From positions 1,521,844 to 1,555,162 of the forward strand of contig JAHNZQ020000004.1 of NCBI GenBank assembly GCA_019155205.2: a DNA stretch of 33,319 nucleotides. Direction: 5' to 3'. This stretch comes from Gracilaria vermiculophylla (taxonomy: Eukaryota; Rhodophyta; Florideophyceae; Gracilariales; Gracilariaceae). Each line of letters starts with the position of its first letter. Within the stretch, counting starts at the first letter, position 1. The position numbers and the translations under genes are program-made. Below the pieces are notes generated by a model, which saw nothing but the letters and a program-made list of their open reading frames with translations, was not told where the DNA came from and did no database searches. Positions 20,612-31,317 of the stretch are shown here, in pieces.

Positions 20612-21569
20612 TAGCCCAGTTCGCGGCGAAACTCTTCAGCGCCGTTTCCGGAATGCTGGGGATGAAGCAGTTGTTTACAACTGCATATCACCCCCAGACA
20701 AACGGCCAGGCGGAACAGTTCCACAAAACCATTGCCTCGAGGCTGAAGCACTACGTCGCGGACCATCAGAAGGAGTGGGACGCATATGTGGTACCCGTCA
20801 CGTATGCATACTACCTACAGGTGCACCGCTCCACGGGGACTGCTCCCTTCAATTTGGTGCTCTCGCGCATTCCGCCGAATGCTGTCATCGCGGCCCGCGC
20901 CACGGTGCACCCGACGGCTGGGTCACAGACGCCAACAGCGGCACAAGCCAAATGCTCCATCCTAAGGCGATATGAGAACGCACTCTCCCTCGCGAAGGAG
21001 AGACTCAACGCCTCGCAGAGGAGATACAAACAGGACTTCGACCGAAAGGTTATGGAAGGTCCTCACCTGAAGGAAGGCGACGAAGTGTTCCTCGATAAAC
21101 CCGAGGAGAACTCCGATGAACCCCCGGACGTCACGCGCAAGTTAGCGCCGACCACCTCCGGGCCCTTCAAAATCCTCGCCACCTACAGGGATACTGTCGC
21201 CATTGAGGTGAACGGGCTTAAGGATGTCGTCTCCCGTGATAGGGTGACAAAAGTCCCAACGCCTAGCCTTCCCGGAATGCCCGCCACCCCACTTCAGGGA
21301 CACCGCGCGGAGATTCCTCATTCAACAACCTCAAGCGCGACGACTCCACGGGATACTGGGAACCGCATCACCGCTCTCGGTGAACCAATCCCGGAGGCTC
21401 CCGATGCCATCCTGACCCCTGAAGGTGACATCCTTTACGCGGTGGACCATATCGTCTCGCATCGATGAACCCCTGCAGGAGTACTGTACCGCGTCCGCTG
21501 GTACGGGTACACATCGAAGGACGACACGGAAGAACCTCCGGAACATATTTCGGAGAACGTCCTTAGGCG
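20611..21569 (+). pseudogene. G2 pol C-terminus: integrase tail and chromodomain
   Basis: The fragment begins at PQFAAKLFSAVSGMLGMKQ, just after where the second catalytic Asp should be. It goes on with AYHPQTNGQAEQFHKT (catalytic Glu in QAE), LKHYVADHQKEWDAYV, YAYYLQVHRSTGTAPFNLV and SRIPPNAV. A basic helix (RRYKQDFDRKV), the DEVFLD.PEE segment and the GPFKILATY strand pair of the C-terminal domain follow. After a Thr/Pro-rich linker comes the chromodomain: ILYAVDHIVSHR, TGA at 21466-21468, TPAGVLYRVRWYGYTSKDD, EPPEHI. The chromodomain runs into the gap. In G1 the neighbouring Arg codon is the one mutated to TGA. Chromodomains are thought to direct integration to histone-marked chromatin. 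Confidence 0.85.
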
Positions 21570-21669
21570 NNNNNNNNNNNNNNNNNNNNNNNNNNNNNNN
21601 NNNNNNNNNNNNNNNNNNNNNNNNNNNNNNNNNNNNNNNNNNNNNNNNNNNNNNNNNNNNNNNNNNNNN
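21570..21669. other. Assembly gap (100 N)
   Basis: A run of exactly 100 N, the usual placeholder for a gap of unknown size. Base 21569 corresponds to G1 position 9601 and base 21670 to G1 position 9106. By comparison about 494 bases are missing, including the end of the chromodomain and the C-terminal end of the antisense ORF. Confidence 0.9.
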
Positions 21670-23568
21670 GGGACGGCCTGTTAACAGGCACGCCTGCACC
21701 AACTCCTGAAAGGCAGCCTCCAGAGCCCCAGAGGAGACCCCTCCTGACGGTGCACCCGATGCGGCCACCTCCGTTGACGGCGCAACAACCGCCACGGAGG
21801 GAGCTGCAGACGGCGGACCAGCCAAGGAAGGAGCTCCCCGACGGGATTCCGTGGGTTCCGCAGTGGAGGACGGCAGTGCCAAGGGCGGAGTCGGCGACGC
21901 CGGAGGTGACGGTGGTGAGGGAACTGGAACGCTCCGCAGGCGAGGTTGAGCACTCGGCGCAGGTACGCTCCGCAATCGGGGTTGGACCACGGGGGCGGAA
22001 CGAACCGGGACGGGAGTAATCTCATCCTCTTCCATTGAAGACACGGCAGCGACCACTGCAGGAGCACTCGGCTCCGCGGCGGACCGCGGAGGTATCACCT
22101 CAGGAGATGCGCCTATATCCTGGGACGGAGCCGGTAACCGACGGAGCGCATCAAACGCCAGACTCTCCATCAAAGGGTTGTAGTCGGATACTCGACACCG
22201 CGGCACCTGAGGAACCTGAGACGGCGACAGACGAGGAAAGGCAGGGTATGTGTGCCCGTCATCGTCTCCGTTCGGACTCCTCACAATGGGGTGAAACTTG
22301 TCCTCGCCGTAGTCATACCAGAAGAAACCCGGTGTGTCATTCCACGCCACCTGGAGGTTGTAATCCAACAGCGTCTCTGCTTCGGACTCGCTCCATGCGG
22401 TGCCCTTAACCAGGTTTTGGATACCGAAGGAGCGCAGGACTCGTATGATGGACGCCGACAAGGGGAGCAACCGCTCGGCGGTCGGCTGATACGACGAGTC
22501 CCAGTACAGGCGGTCGTCGGGGCATCGGGTATATGAAGTCACGCCTTCGTCCGCCGCTTGGAGATACGCCATTATGGTGCCTACCGCAAACTCCGTCGAG
22601 GCGACCGCCATGACGAACCGTCCTAGCGAGTCATGTGGATCCAGAACCTCCGAGGTGTGATACGCAAAGGTTATAGGAGTCGCCACGTAGAGATGCGGGG
22701 AAACCCAATGGTCCCTCCAAGAGTCATTCACCTTCAAGTAGTACTTTGGAAGTTGTCCGGAGGGCATATCATAGAATTCCGTGTTGTGCCATCCGTAGAA
22801 GTACCCGAACGAGGTGCGTACGCGAGTTTTTTCCGCGAGGTGCGTCCCCCATCGATTCCGATTGCGCCAGTACAGGCGGTCGTATGGGGGATTGAAGGGT
22901 AGCACCGCAAGGGTGGAGCGTCCATCGGCAAGGCTTCTCGCTCGCCCCACTCTCTGGTGCGAGCTCTCCTTATAGAGCAAGACTTGGAGTCGCGCCTGGA
23001 TCTTCCGTTCTTCGGCGCACCTCAAATAAGGAGTATCGCAGTGCCCGACCGTGGTTGGAGCGTTGTCACCATGGACTGGAGTGTGGAGCCAATGGGCGCA
23101 GTACGCATCGACGCGGTTCCGCTTATGGTCGTTCCACGCAATCACCGGGACGGCACGGAATCGCATCGCCTGCAGGTGCGGCCAAAAGTGGTGAATGTAA
23201 TCCTCCACTGCACACGGCAGACTCACGAGCCTATCATGGAACGGGACGAACACCCGCGTGGCGCGATGATCGAAGTGCTCTCCTGGACGGAACGGTCCTC
23301 CTGTCGAGGTGTGATACTTCTCAGCATTGGAAGGGGATGTCGGCGCCAGAGTAGGAGAGGACATTCCGAAGGTGTATGCAGCACGGTGGATGGCGACAGA
23401 ACGCGTGGTTGCACCTGAGGAGAGAGACCTGACACCACTCGAGGATCGATTCGCTGTATGCACCACTGCGGAGGGAGTCGTATCGAGCCGCCACCGTGGA
23501 ATCCGAGGCGAAGCCGGGCAACCGGCATCGGACGAGTTATGGAGCACCATCGCGGGGCGCGCGCTCAT
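21670..23568 (-). CDS. Antisense accessory ORF of gypsy G2, partial at C-terminus
   Basis: Open for 633 codons on the strand opposite to pol, from ATG at 23566-23568 to the gap. The start is chosen because the G1 copy aligns to it. Residues 1-90 are Ser/Pro/Arg-rich. Residues 90-435 look like a globular domain rich in Trp and Tyr: AWNDHKRNRVDAYC (144-157), TTVGHCDTPYLR (172-183), PPYDRLYWRNRNRWGTHLA (227-245), PITFAYHTSEVLDPHDS (298-314), DRLYWDSSYQP, LLPLSASIIRVL, GIQNLVKG, LDYNLQVAW and WYDYGEDKFHPIVRSP (417-432). Residues 440-600 are a Pro/Ser/Ala-rich linker with acidic spots (SMEEDE) and repeated QPRLRSVP. The C-terminus (about 105 residues by comparison with G1) lies in the gap. No signal peptide, transmembrane segment or known domain is recognised. 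Antisense ORFs at this position are known in plant Tat/Ogre-type gypsy elements, but I see no sequence link to those. Confidence 0.75.
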
Positions 23569-24067
23569 ATCCAACGGAGAACGGTGGAGGTGCGGACGAG
23601 AAACTTATGCGTCCGGCGCCTTCACGGAGACAGGATGAGCGCACGCGTAGAAGTGGGTGCTGCCAAAAGGAGTAACCTCGGAGGAGTCAGAGTGGCTAAC
23701 GCCTCCAGGGGGTCGGTATCCTCGCGGGACTGACCCACGCTCCGTCCACGGGAGTTGCGCGAGTGCACCGCGCACGATGCGCTGGAGGATGCGGACGCTC
23801 GCGCTGCCGACTGGCGCAGCAGCACCGAAGGATAACACCAAGAAGGAGCGGATATCGCCGGGTGAAGAGGAGCTGGAGCCCACGAACGCCGCAAGGAGTG
23901 AAACGCGAACCCGCGGCAACCCGCCGCGCGGGAGTATGGAGAAGAGAAGGAACGCCTAAAGAAAAAAATGGGCGAACCGCCGAAGGCCGCACGTGCCGCA
24001 ACACCGACAGGAGCCACCCCAGGGATCAAGAAAGCGGAAGATGCACCTCGAGGACGTGATGCAATTT
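23569..24067. other. Spacer between antisense ORF and 3' LTR of G2
   Basis: About 500 GC-rich bases. Two overlapping minus-strand ORFs (24029-23622 and 24004-23696) and one plus-strand ORF are open only because of composition. They have no equivalent frame in G1 and I do not call them. A promoter for the minus-strand ORF would be expected here or in the LTR; none is visible. Confidence 0.35.
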
Positions 24068-24078
24068 AGGAAAGGGGG
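24068..24078 (+). other. Polypurine tract of G2
   Basis: AGGAAAGGGGG two bases before the LTR TG. It lies at the same place as AAGGAAAAAG in G1 and is the expected primer for plus-strand DNA synthesis. Confidence 0.7.
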
Positions 24079-24080
24079 CA

Positions 24081-24634
24081 TGTAGTACAGTGGCTCCTAC
24101 GGAAATCCGGTGGTTTGGCCTTAAGGTATGATATTTCTAAGGAGGGTTCGTAATTTATTAGCTGGGCCACGTGGTGCATAATCTCGCCTGCGTGCGCTAC
24201 AGTGTCCTTGAGGTACGGTAGAATTTTGTATTTATTTTAGATATTTTATGCGGGTAATTAGCACAGTAGTGCGACCTGCCGAGGCGGGCTCCCGGCTTGA
24301 TATTTAATCTGCCGCTTGAGATCCACCTCTGGGGAAGTAAAGACAAGCACCATTGAGTCTTCTTCTACATTTTCCGGTTGGAGTCTATTGTCTATTCACG
24401 CCGGTTTCTAAGCCCCTGATCCCCAGGTCGCATCATAGCAGCGCCTGTAGGAGCATTGTCCGCCCAGTGAACCTCCCCCTCCGCTTGGTGTTTGCGGATC
24501 CCTTTCAGAATTCCCCCGGCTTGCGACAGCGGATACCGGAGACGACCCTTAGGAATACGCGCCTTTGGAGTCAACAAATACTCCTAACGGACGTTGTGCT
24601 TTACTACCTCGACAGGAGGACTGACAGTTCCGCA
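24081..24634 (+). repeat. 3' LTR of gypsy G2
   Basis: Starts TGTAGTACAGTGGCTCC and ends GACAGTTCCGCA (TG...CA, 554 bases). It aligns with the G1 LTR (6135-6667), and similarity ends at the same base in both. A TTTATTTTAGATATTTT stretch (24229-24245) and GATATTTAATC (24299-24309) are the AT-rich candidates for promoter elements. The next base starts copia C coding sequence. Confidence 0.8.
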
Positions 24635-26103
24635 CTCCCTACAGCAATCATTTTGCGATTGAAGCGAGACGAACACGGAAACCCGGAAAGGTTCAAGGCA
24701 AGACTTGTGGTTTGTGGAAATCTTCAACAGCTTTCGAGCATTGAGGCCAAACAGTGCTACGCACCCGTCATAGGTTTCGAGATATTTCGGGTTTTGTTAT
24801 GCCTAGCTTCAGTTTTTGGATGAGAGAGACAGCAAGTAGACATTAAGGGTGCCTTTCTGTAGGCCGCACTTCCCGAGGAGTTTAATGTCTACATTCGTCT
24901 CCCAAAGATTCCAGGCATCGCTGAGGCCGATGGTGGCCTTGCAGTACTAAAGAAGTCTCTTTATGGTTTACGAGAAGCTCCAAAACTGTGGTACCGAACC
25001 TTGAAACGCTTTCTTACAACTCTTGAATTCTATATGGTATCTGTCTCAGATTGTCTGTTTGTGCGACGTGAGAAAAATGGAATGGTCGTTCTGCTGGCAT
25101 ATTTCGACGATATTATTTTGCTCGGAAATTCTGAACTTGTTCAACAAACCAAAGAGGAAATGAAGAAATCCTTTTCGGTGAAGAACCTTGGGCATGGGAC
25201 AAATTTTCTCGGGGTTCGTATACAGGAGACAGACACGGAAATAGTTTTATCTCAAGCAGCGCTGATCGAGAAAATTCTTGCAGAAGCAAACATGGAACAC
25301 TGCAAACCCGTCGGAACACCTCTGCCAGTTTCTCATTCACTTCACGATTTGGCTCGTGATCGAAATGAAGAGGAGACCAGCGAAATGAAGAATATCCGGT
25401 ACAGGGAAATCTTAGGAAAGCTAGTTTTTCTCTCGACGCGAACAAGGCCAGACATCTCAACTGCTGTTTCGATGTTAGGAAAGTTTCACTCAAATTACTT
25501 GCAGGTGCACTGAAAAGCTATGAAGCATCTTCTTTGATACTTAAAGGGATAGATAGACTATGGATTTTCATTTCCAAAGAGCAGTTGCACAGCCATTTGT
25601 GCATGGTCTGATGCCGATTGGGGAAGAGAAAGAGATTGGAGACGATCAAGAACAGGAGCACTCATTTGTATCGGTGGAACACCTGTTATTTTGGATACCG
25701 AAACTTCAACAATCAATTGCGTTGTCTACTTGCGGAGCCGAATTTTACGCCTCATCTGAATGCGTAAGGAATGTGAAGTGGATATTACAGCTCTATGAAG
25801 AACTCGGTTTGCATACAAATAATGCTGTTAAGATCTTTCAGGACAATCTCGGGAGCATTAAATGGACTAAGGAAGTGCAGGGTCTCCGAAATATGAAACA
25901 AATTGGCATCCGGTACAACTTTGTCAAGGAAGCTGTTGAGAATGGTGAAATTACGGTTGAATACACACCCTCTGAACTGAATTACGCGGATTCTCTGACG
26001 AAGATCTTGCCAGCACCAATCATGGAGAATCACATCCAAGTACTTCGCATCCTACCGTCATCTTCGCGAGGGGGACTGTCGGAGAAAGTGGCTCACCATA
26101 CTG
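24635..26103 (+). pseudogene. Ty1/copia RT and RNase H (copia C), 5'-truncated
   Basis: Starts inside RT at LRLKRDEHGNPERFKARLV, followed by IEAKQCYAPVIGFEIFRVL and VDIKGAFL (with a TAG where Gln is usual, about 24861). Then come LPKIPGIAEADGG, KKSLYGLREAPKLWYR, YFDDIILLG (catalytic box YFDD at 25100-25111 in place of YVDD), NLGHGTNFLGVRI, ILGKLVFLSTRTRPDISTAV. RNase H follows with a frameshift near 25680: SDADWGRE in one frame, then QQSIALSTCGAEFYASSE and QDNLGSI in the other. The end reads VEYTPSELNYADSLTKIL. The frame runs past the LTR start and stops at about 26108. It is better preserved than the other copia pieces. Confidence 0.9.
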
Positions 26104-26402
26104 CGTGAAGACGATGAAACAGTACCTTCATTTGATTACCTGATTTTACAAAAATATGTGCGGTGGATTTGGAATCACCTAGATAACATTGTTGCACATT
26201 TCTTTAGCTGACATGGCTCAAATTGCATGTGCTAAAAGTGCAGTTGGATGTCAAGGAAATCCTGGTGAACCATCTGCTATAGGCTTACATAAACAAACCC
26301 ATACACTAGATCGATATACCGGTCCTGACACTGAATAGAAGTACTTATAAACTGCTTGGACTAGCTGGAGCGGTAGAACTCTCAACCAGTCTTCTCGATT
26401 CA
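26077..26402 (+). repeat. 3' LTR of copia C
   Basis: Starts TGTCGGAGAAAGTGGCTCACC directly after the purine tract GCGAGGGGGAC and probably ends CTTCTCGATTCA. ACTTATAAACTGCTTGG (26343-26359) is TATA-like and is followed by CTCTCAACCAGTCTTCTCG, the layout usual near the end of copia LTRs. No second copy lies in the window, so the right end rests on the junction with G4. Confidence 0.7.
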
Positions 26403-26403
26403 A

Positions 26404-28775
26404 TTAAAATTTTGTGATACGCAGGTTCCCAGTGGAGATGTAGAGCCGTTTTGGCAATGTTCCTGTACAATAAATGAGTCCTTCCGTTTCCTGAAAGTTC
26501 ACGGTACAGTGAGAGCTCGGCGATGTATCAGTGTCTGATGAGAGCAGCGACTGGGCTAGTTGATCGGTTTCGTAGGCAGCTCGCATGCAGGTATGAATGT
26601 CGGCGAGCTGGGCCTTAAAAGCGCATAGACGCGGGGGTTTTTGATCTGGGCGGCGGCTGAGGGCAACTAGTGCAACCTTTTTCGCTCCCGCGATGTGTTT
26701 GATGTCGGATGAGAATTTCTAGAGCTCATCGAATCATTCACACTGTCGTCCAGAGAGCTTGTACGTCGTCTGGAGGTATGTAATCGAGTCGTGATCCGTT
26801 GGAAGCGAAAATTGGTGAGCTCTGAGGTACGGACTCCATGTGCGGAGGGCGATCATGGCTTCAAGGATCTCTTGATTTACAGTATCCCATTTGCTCTCTG
26901 CCGGAGAGAGGCGGTGGAAGAGGAAGGCAACCGAGTGTCCGTTCTGCGAGAGTTTCGTACTGATGGCGAATGGAGATGCGTCGGTGTCAAGGATGAATGG
27001 CTGGGTAGGATTGGTGTGAGCCAACACAGCGGCTGAGGTGAGTGCGTCTTTCAGCTTTTTAAAAGCTTCTTTCTGCTCCGTGCCCCAAAAAAAAGTGTTC
27101 GTGCGGACCAGGTCCGAAATGGGGTGCAAGATATGTTCGTCCCCCTTGATAAAACGGCGGTGGAAGTTGTTCAGTCCCATGAATTGCTGCACATGTAAAA
27201 TAATGCGTGGCGTGGGCCAGCTGCAAAGGGCATTAGTGAGGTGATCTTGTGTGGCGATGCCCTTCTCTGACACACGAAAATCGAGGAAGTCCAATTCTCT
27301 CGCATCAAATGCGCATTTGCTGCGTTTCGCAAATAAATGGTTTAAATGGGGGGCGTCGAGTACCGTGCGTGAGGGCGCTTTGTGTTCCTCGGGAGTTCCG
27401 CTGGGTAATTGGGTGCCGTCGAGATTGAGAACCAGGCACCATCCATTTAGGGAGCAAAGAACGGACGCGATGAGTCCTGAGAATGTGGCTGGGGCATTCG
27501 TGAGCTCGAAGCACAAGACACGCAAATCGAAGGAAACGAAGCGGGTGCGAATAGCAGTTTTGTGACAATACTTTTCCCATATCCTCATTTCATTGTGGGC
27601 GCCTACTAGATTAATCTCGGAAAAGCATCGCGCGCCTGCTACAGGGTCTGAAGCTTCATCGATGAGCGGCAGGGGTATGGAGTCAGGGTTCGTGATTCAA
27701 TTTAGCTCGCGATATTTGCACACCGTCCGGAGCTCACCAGACTTCTTTTTGACGAAGGAAACGGGTGCTCCGTAGGGAAAGATGGAGGGGCTGATGAGGC
27801 CCATGCGGAGGAGTTGTTCCAGGGTGTCGCGCAGCGGAGCAAGTTAATTTGCGAAGAGGCGGATGAACGGGCGGACGGGTGGGGGTTCGTCTTCATTAAG
27901 AATGATCCCGAAACCGAGGTCTCTTTTTGGCGGGAGCGTTCCCGCTATGTCTTAAAGGAAGATGTCGTGATATTCCTCGACAAGGTCTGAGAGCTCCAGA
28001 GGGCAGGGCATAAACGACTTGGGTTGGTAGCGAATGGCGAAGAGCTGGCACCTTTTTCTTCTTGTAAGTCAGCGGAGGCTTTTAAAAGAGATCGTCGGAA
28101 TGATCTCTGATTTAGCCGGCGGGGCGGAGGATGGATGCCTGCGGAGGAGTACACGGAACTGGGGGCCTTCAGTGCCCTTGATGATTAGGGCGTTAGAGTC
28201 TCCCAATCGACAGCGGGGAGAGTGTTGCGGAGCCACTGACGTCCAAACGTGATCAGGGGTATACCGTCTATAATTTCCGGCATTTGTGTCACATATGCTG
28301 TGATTTCGGCCCGCGACTCGCCCAGTTGAATGATAGTTCTCGTCAAAGGCTTTATCGGGACGGTAGGGCTCTCGCCAAATTCAGTTTGGGCGAATGGTGA
28401 GGGGCGTAGGTGAAGTTGAAAGAGCCAGACGGCGGCAGGAGAGAGGAAGGCGTGGGATGCTCCGTGGTGGAGATGGAAGACGACTCCGTGGCCATTCGGG
28501 GTGCCTTCATACAGCATCTCACCAACGGGGTCCACGTCTACTGTCGAGAGGGTAGGTGGAAAAGGTGTAAAGGCTGCGGAAGCGAATGTGGGGGTCGCAC
28601 TAACGTGTGGCGCCCCTAGGTTTTTGACGGCTGTTGTCTTAGGCGGTTCGAAGAGATGATCCACCGACAATGGTGGTTTAGGTCGCCCCACGGATGCTGT
28701 AAAAGACGCATTTATCAATCGTGGGCGCGGTCTATGCGGACCTGGATCTCGTTCTTCGTGTCCGCGGGTCCCCAA
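26404..28775 (-). pseudogene. G4 Ty3/gypsy pol: protease, RT, RNase H, integrase start
   Basis: Minus strand. Protease (28775-28185): VVFHLHHGASHAFLSP, with His in place of the catalytic Asp, then GRQWLRNTLPAVDWET. RT: in frames near 27850-27700, LEQLLRMGLISPSIFPYGAP and VSFVKKKSGELR. In the 27588-26734 frame: VSFDLRVLCFELTNAPATF, LVLNLDGTQ where the YLDD box belongs (second Asp lost), FAKRSKCAFDARELDFL, QQFMGLNNFHRRFIKG. RNase H: PFILDTDASPFAISTKLSQ, VAFLFHRLSP, NQEILEAMIALRTWSPYL, LPTDHDSITYL. The integrase linker (26586-26404) reads MRAAYETDQLAQSLLSS, GLIYCTGTLPKRLYI, then stops where copia C begins. Integrase zinc finger, core and any chromodomain are missing. Catalytic residues are lost in two enzymes, so it is dead. 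Confidence 0.85.
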
Positions 28776-28889
28776 AGGGCCCCATTTGGTTCCTTGTTGA
28801 TCTTTGACGTTTCGGGGAGGGTGGATTGGGCTGGGCCACTGCCATTTGTGCTAGTAGTGCGGCGAGGGTGACAAATACTCCGGGAGCGA

Positions 28890-30135
28890 CTCTGTGGGTT
28901 CTGGAAAATGTGGTTGAGGTCTGTATGGCACCATTTGTTCTCGGTGTGCAGAGTCCGAACGAAGTTGAGGGCTTCTTCGAGGTCTGGCGGGAAACCAGTG
29001 GAGTGTTCTTCCGATAGTTCGCACTTGTAGAGTGTTGGAAGTGACAGCTAAAGGTACTTGTAGGCCTTGGAGAGTGGTGTTTCGCATGTCTCGACGAGGT
29101 GGGTGAAGTGGGTGACGTGCTGCATTGGCCCTCAGAGTCGTGACTGGATGCGTTCCAGTCTGACCTCGGTTACTTCGCTGCCCGGGTCAAGTGCGTATAC
29201 GAGGCCCTTTTCCAGCTCCTGCAAGGTTTCAAATGTCTTGCCTTTAAACAACGCTCAGTTGTACCAACGATCAGCCGACTTATGTAGTTAGCAGACGGCG
29301 ATATGAACTTTCTCAGTGGGTGTTACTGCTGGGGAGAGGGCTGGGACCTTGTGCAAGCCGGACGCAAAATCCCTGATGAAAATTGACGAGTCTCCTTCCG
29401 GTCGTGTGGCGAAGGTAAGATTGCGCACAGATTTAACCGCATGTGCGAGGTCGGAGTGGCTGGCGAAGCCCCCTCGGCTGAGGTGGTGGGGGATTCTAGG
29501 AGGTTTGTACGCGCAACGGGCAGTGTGTAATCCGCATTTTTTCTTCCTTTGTCTGCCATTGTTTCGTTTTCCGGCGGGATCCCTCGGCCCCCATCATGAG
29601 ACTTCTCCTGCTATATTTGAGGTGTGTCGGGGGCCAAGAGGTCCGACGTCGGAGGTTTGGGATATTCGCGGTTGTGCGGGAGTGCGTAGCTTTCAAACGT
29701 TTGGAGACGAGACTCGAAAGTCCCCAGACGGTCCGTGATGCGCATACCCAACTCGCTCATCTGCGTGGCCAGCGTGCCCATTGAGCGCTGGTGATTGGGC
29801 AGCGCGGAGAGGATAGCGTCGAGTGAGGCCTGATGAGTGGGGTTTGTGCTTGGGAAGACGACGTCCAGGGTCTGATGTAGTGACTCGTAGAGGACGTGGG
29901 AAACTGCTGGTGAGGCGCCAGGCGAGACATCCAGCGGATACAGGGAAGCTGTAGTTTCCGAATGACATCCGGTGGCGGCGCTCTGCTCGGCAGCAGGAGC
30001 GGCTTCTGTGCCGGCAGTGGCTCGTGTGCGGGGTCCTGAGAAGACAGGCCCTGTCGGAAAGGGGGAGCGCGGGGAAGAGCGGTGTGCGCTTGCAGCAGCA
30101 TAGACGTTGTGGAGGCTGGCGTCTCGGGAGCTCAT
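28890..30135 (-). pseudogene. G4 Ty3/gypsy gag, broken
   Basis: The minus-strand ORF from ATG at 30135 (MSSRDASLHN) runs 174 codons. It has a Pro/Ala/Ser-rich start and a helical stretch, MGTLATQMSELGMRITDRL, then FESRLQTFESY, which fits a coiled coil. After frameshifts the capsid part lies at about 29290-28890: KSADRWYN, GKTFETLQELEKGLVYAL, TEVRLERIQSRL, GPMQHVTHFTHLVETCETP, YKYL, LPTLYKCEL. These blocks are typical of the retrotransposon Gag family. No CCHC zinc knuckle was found between it and the protease. It precedes G4 pol in the same orientation. Confidence 0.75.
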
Positions 30136-31160
30136 TTCAAGGCACGTGGCTTCTCGATGGAGAAAGTGGGTTAAAAAGAAAGGATGAGGGTATGAGGCGC
30201 ACTGAGAGGTGGTGCAGTGTGGGATTCAGCGATGCTAACAATTGTAACACATAAGAATCGAGAAGCGCCTGCCCGGTCCTATCTCTAGAGAGAATTGGGC
30301 CGGGTCTTTTTTATCTGTCAGAAAAACTAGCTATTTCTAAATATACTACCTGGTTTTAAGTATATACTAGCTGTATCTAAATATAGTATCTGTTTCTAGC
30401 AAACGACCTTTTTTTTTATTGCACGTCGCATTTGCGCCGTGCCCGACTATTACCCTCTGTGAGACAGCGGTCGGTGTTCATGTTGCGCCGTTGTGCATGA
30501 ACCGCTCTCGACTATGCCTTATCGTTACATATGGCCTATAATTCTACGGCTATGTTCTAGTAGTTTGTAAAATATCCCAATGCACAAATATATTTCCAGC
30601 GGTATTCATTCCACCCGAGTCAAGCCTTAACGTATACGGACCCCCCCATTGAGAGTCCCAATTCTATAATCATTCCAAAAATGTAAACGGTAGAAGTTAA
30701 CCACAAATATCGATCACCATTCTCTCCCGCCATCAATTTGGCACCTTCATGAGACAGCGATGATGAGTGTCGGGGTCTACGAGCTCTAGCGTAGGCATTG
30801 ATCGCGAACTAAGAGAATGCGAACGGTGCGCGCACGCAGTAGAATAGAACGGACACACCCCCCGGGCCTCTGCCTCGTCCCCAACATTAGTCGGTGACGC
30901 GCAAGAGCTTTTTTTTACAGGGCGTACCCGGTCGTTGCTTCTTCAGGAAGTAACGAATAGAAAATCGAATTAGGCAAGCCCGTATGCCTCTGGTAGACGA
31001 GGGCGTCAGACTAAGAAACCAGCGCGCAAGGTTCAAGCAGTTTCTTCGCTGCATTCTGTAAATTCAGGTAATTTCCTTAACATAGGACCAAACGTAAATG
31101 CGCGTCCGTTCGCCAAAGCAATAACGCAAAATGAGTATGTTACAACAGACAGTAATACTT
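30136..31160. other. Non-coding: possible G4 leader/LTR and AT-rich DNA
   Basis: No ORF of note. Upstream of G4 gag (minus orientation) one expects a leader and 5' LTR, but with no 3' LTR in the window neither can be proved. Visible structure is a CCCGG...CCGGG inverted repeat near 30275-30305 next to a T-run, and an imperfect 40-base tandem repeat at 30327-30405. Beyond 30420 I see nothing recognisable. Confidence 0.4.
30327..30405. repeat. Two-unit tandem repeat, about 40 bp
   Basis: The units start CTAGCTATTTCTAAATATAC (30327) and CTAGCTGTATCTAAATATAG (30367) and are about 75% alike. Such repeats occur in LTR promoters as enhancers, but nothing shows that here. Confidence 0.5.
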
Positions 31161-31161
31161 A

Positions 31162-31180
31162 CAGTCTGTTTCAAAATCAT
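31162..31180 (+). repeat. Left TIR of Tc1/mariner element
   Basis: CAGTCTGTTTCAAAATCAT. A direct inner copy, CTGTTTCAAAATC, lies at 31268-31280, about 100 bases inside. Confidence 0.85.
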
Positions 31181-31317
31181 ATCACGTCGGTGTCGAAGTA
31201 CAAAAATAGTGATTTTGGTACTGTACGACTTCAACATCAAGATTAAAAATAAAGTCAAGTCCAAAAACTGTTTCAAAATCTTAACAGCTTTATCAAGTTT
31301 AAGCCTCTTGTGGTGAC

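Larger units (their letters stand above)
20611..24634 (+). mobile_element. Ty3/gypsy chromovirus G2, 5'-truncated
   Basis: Same family as G1. It keeps the second half of integrase, the chromodomain, the antisense ORF, polypurine tract and 3' LTR. It has lost gag, protease, RT, RNase H, the integrase core and the 5' LTR. The left junction is with the G5 RT fragment and the right with copia C coding sequence. A 100-N gap (21570-21669) interrupts it. It is better preserved than G1. Confidence 0.85.

Noticed and set aside
21331..23574. A 747-codon minus-strand ORF running through the N gap
   Set aside because: Its last part (21331-21569) is the reverse complement of the G2 pol C-terminus/chromodomain and is joined only because Ns do not encode stops. 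The first two codons come from a TTG start; the ATG that aligns with G1 is at 23568.
23605..24029. Two overlapping minus-strand ORFs upstream of the G2 antisense gene
   Set aside because: GC-rich composition keeps them open, and G1 has no corresponding frame.
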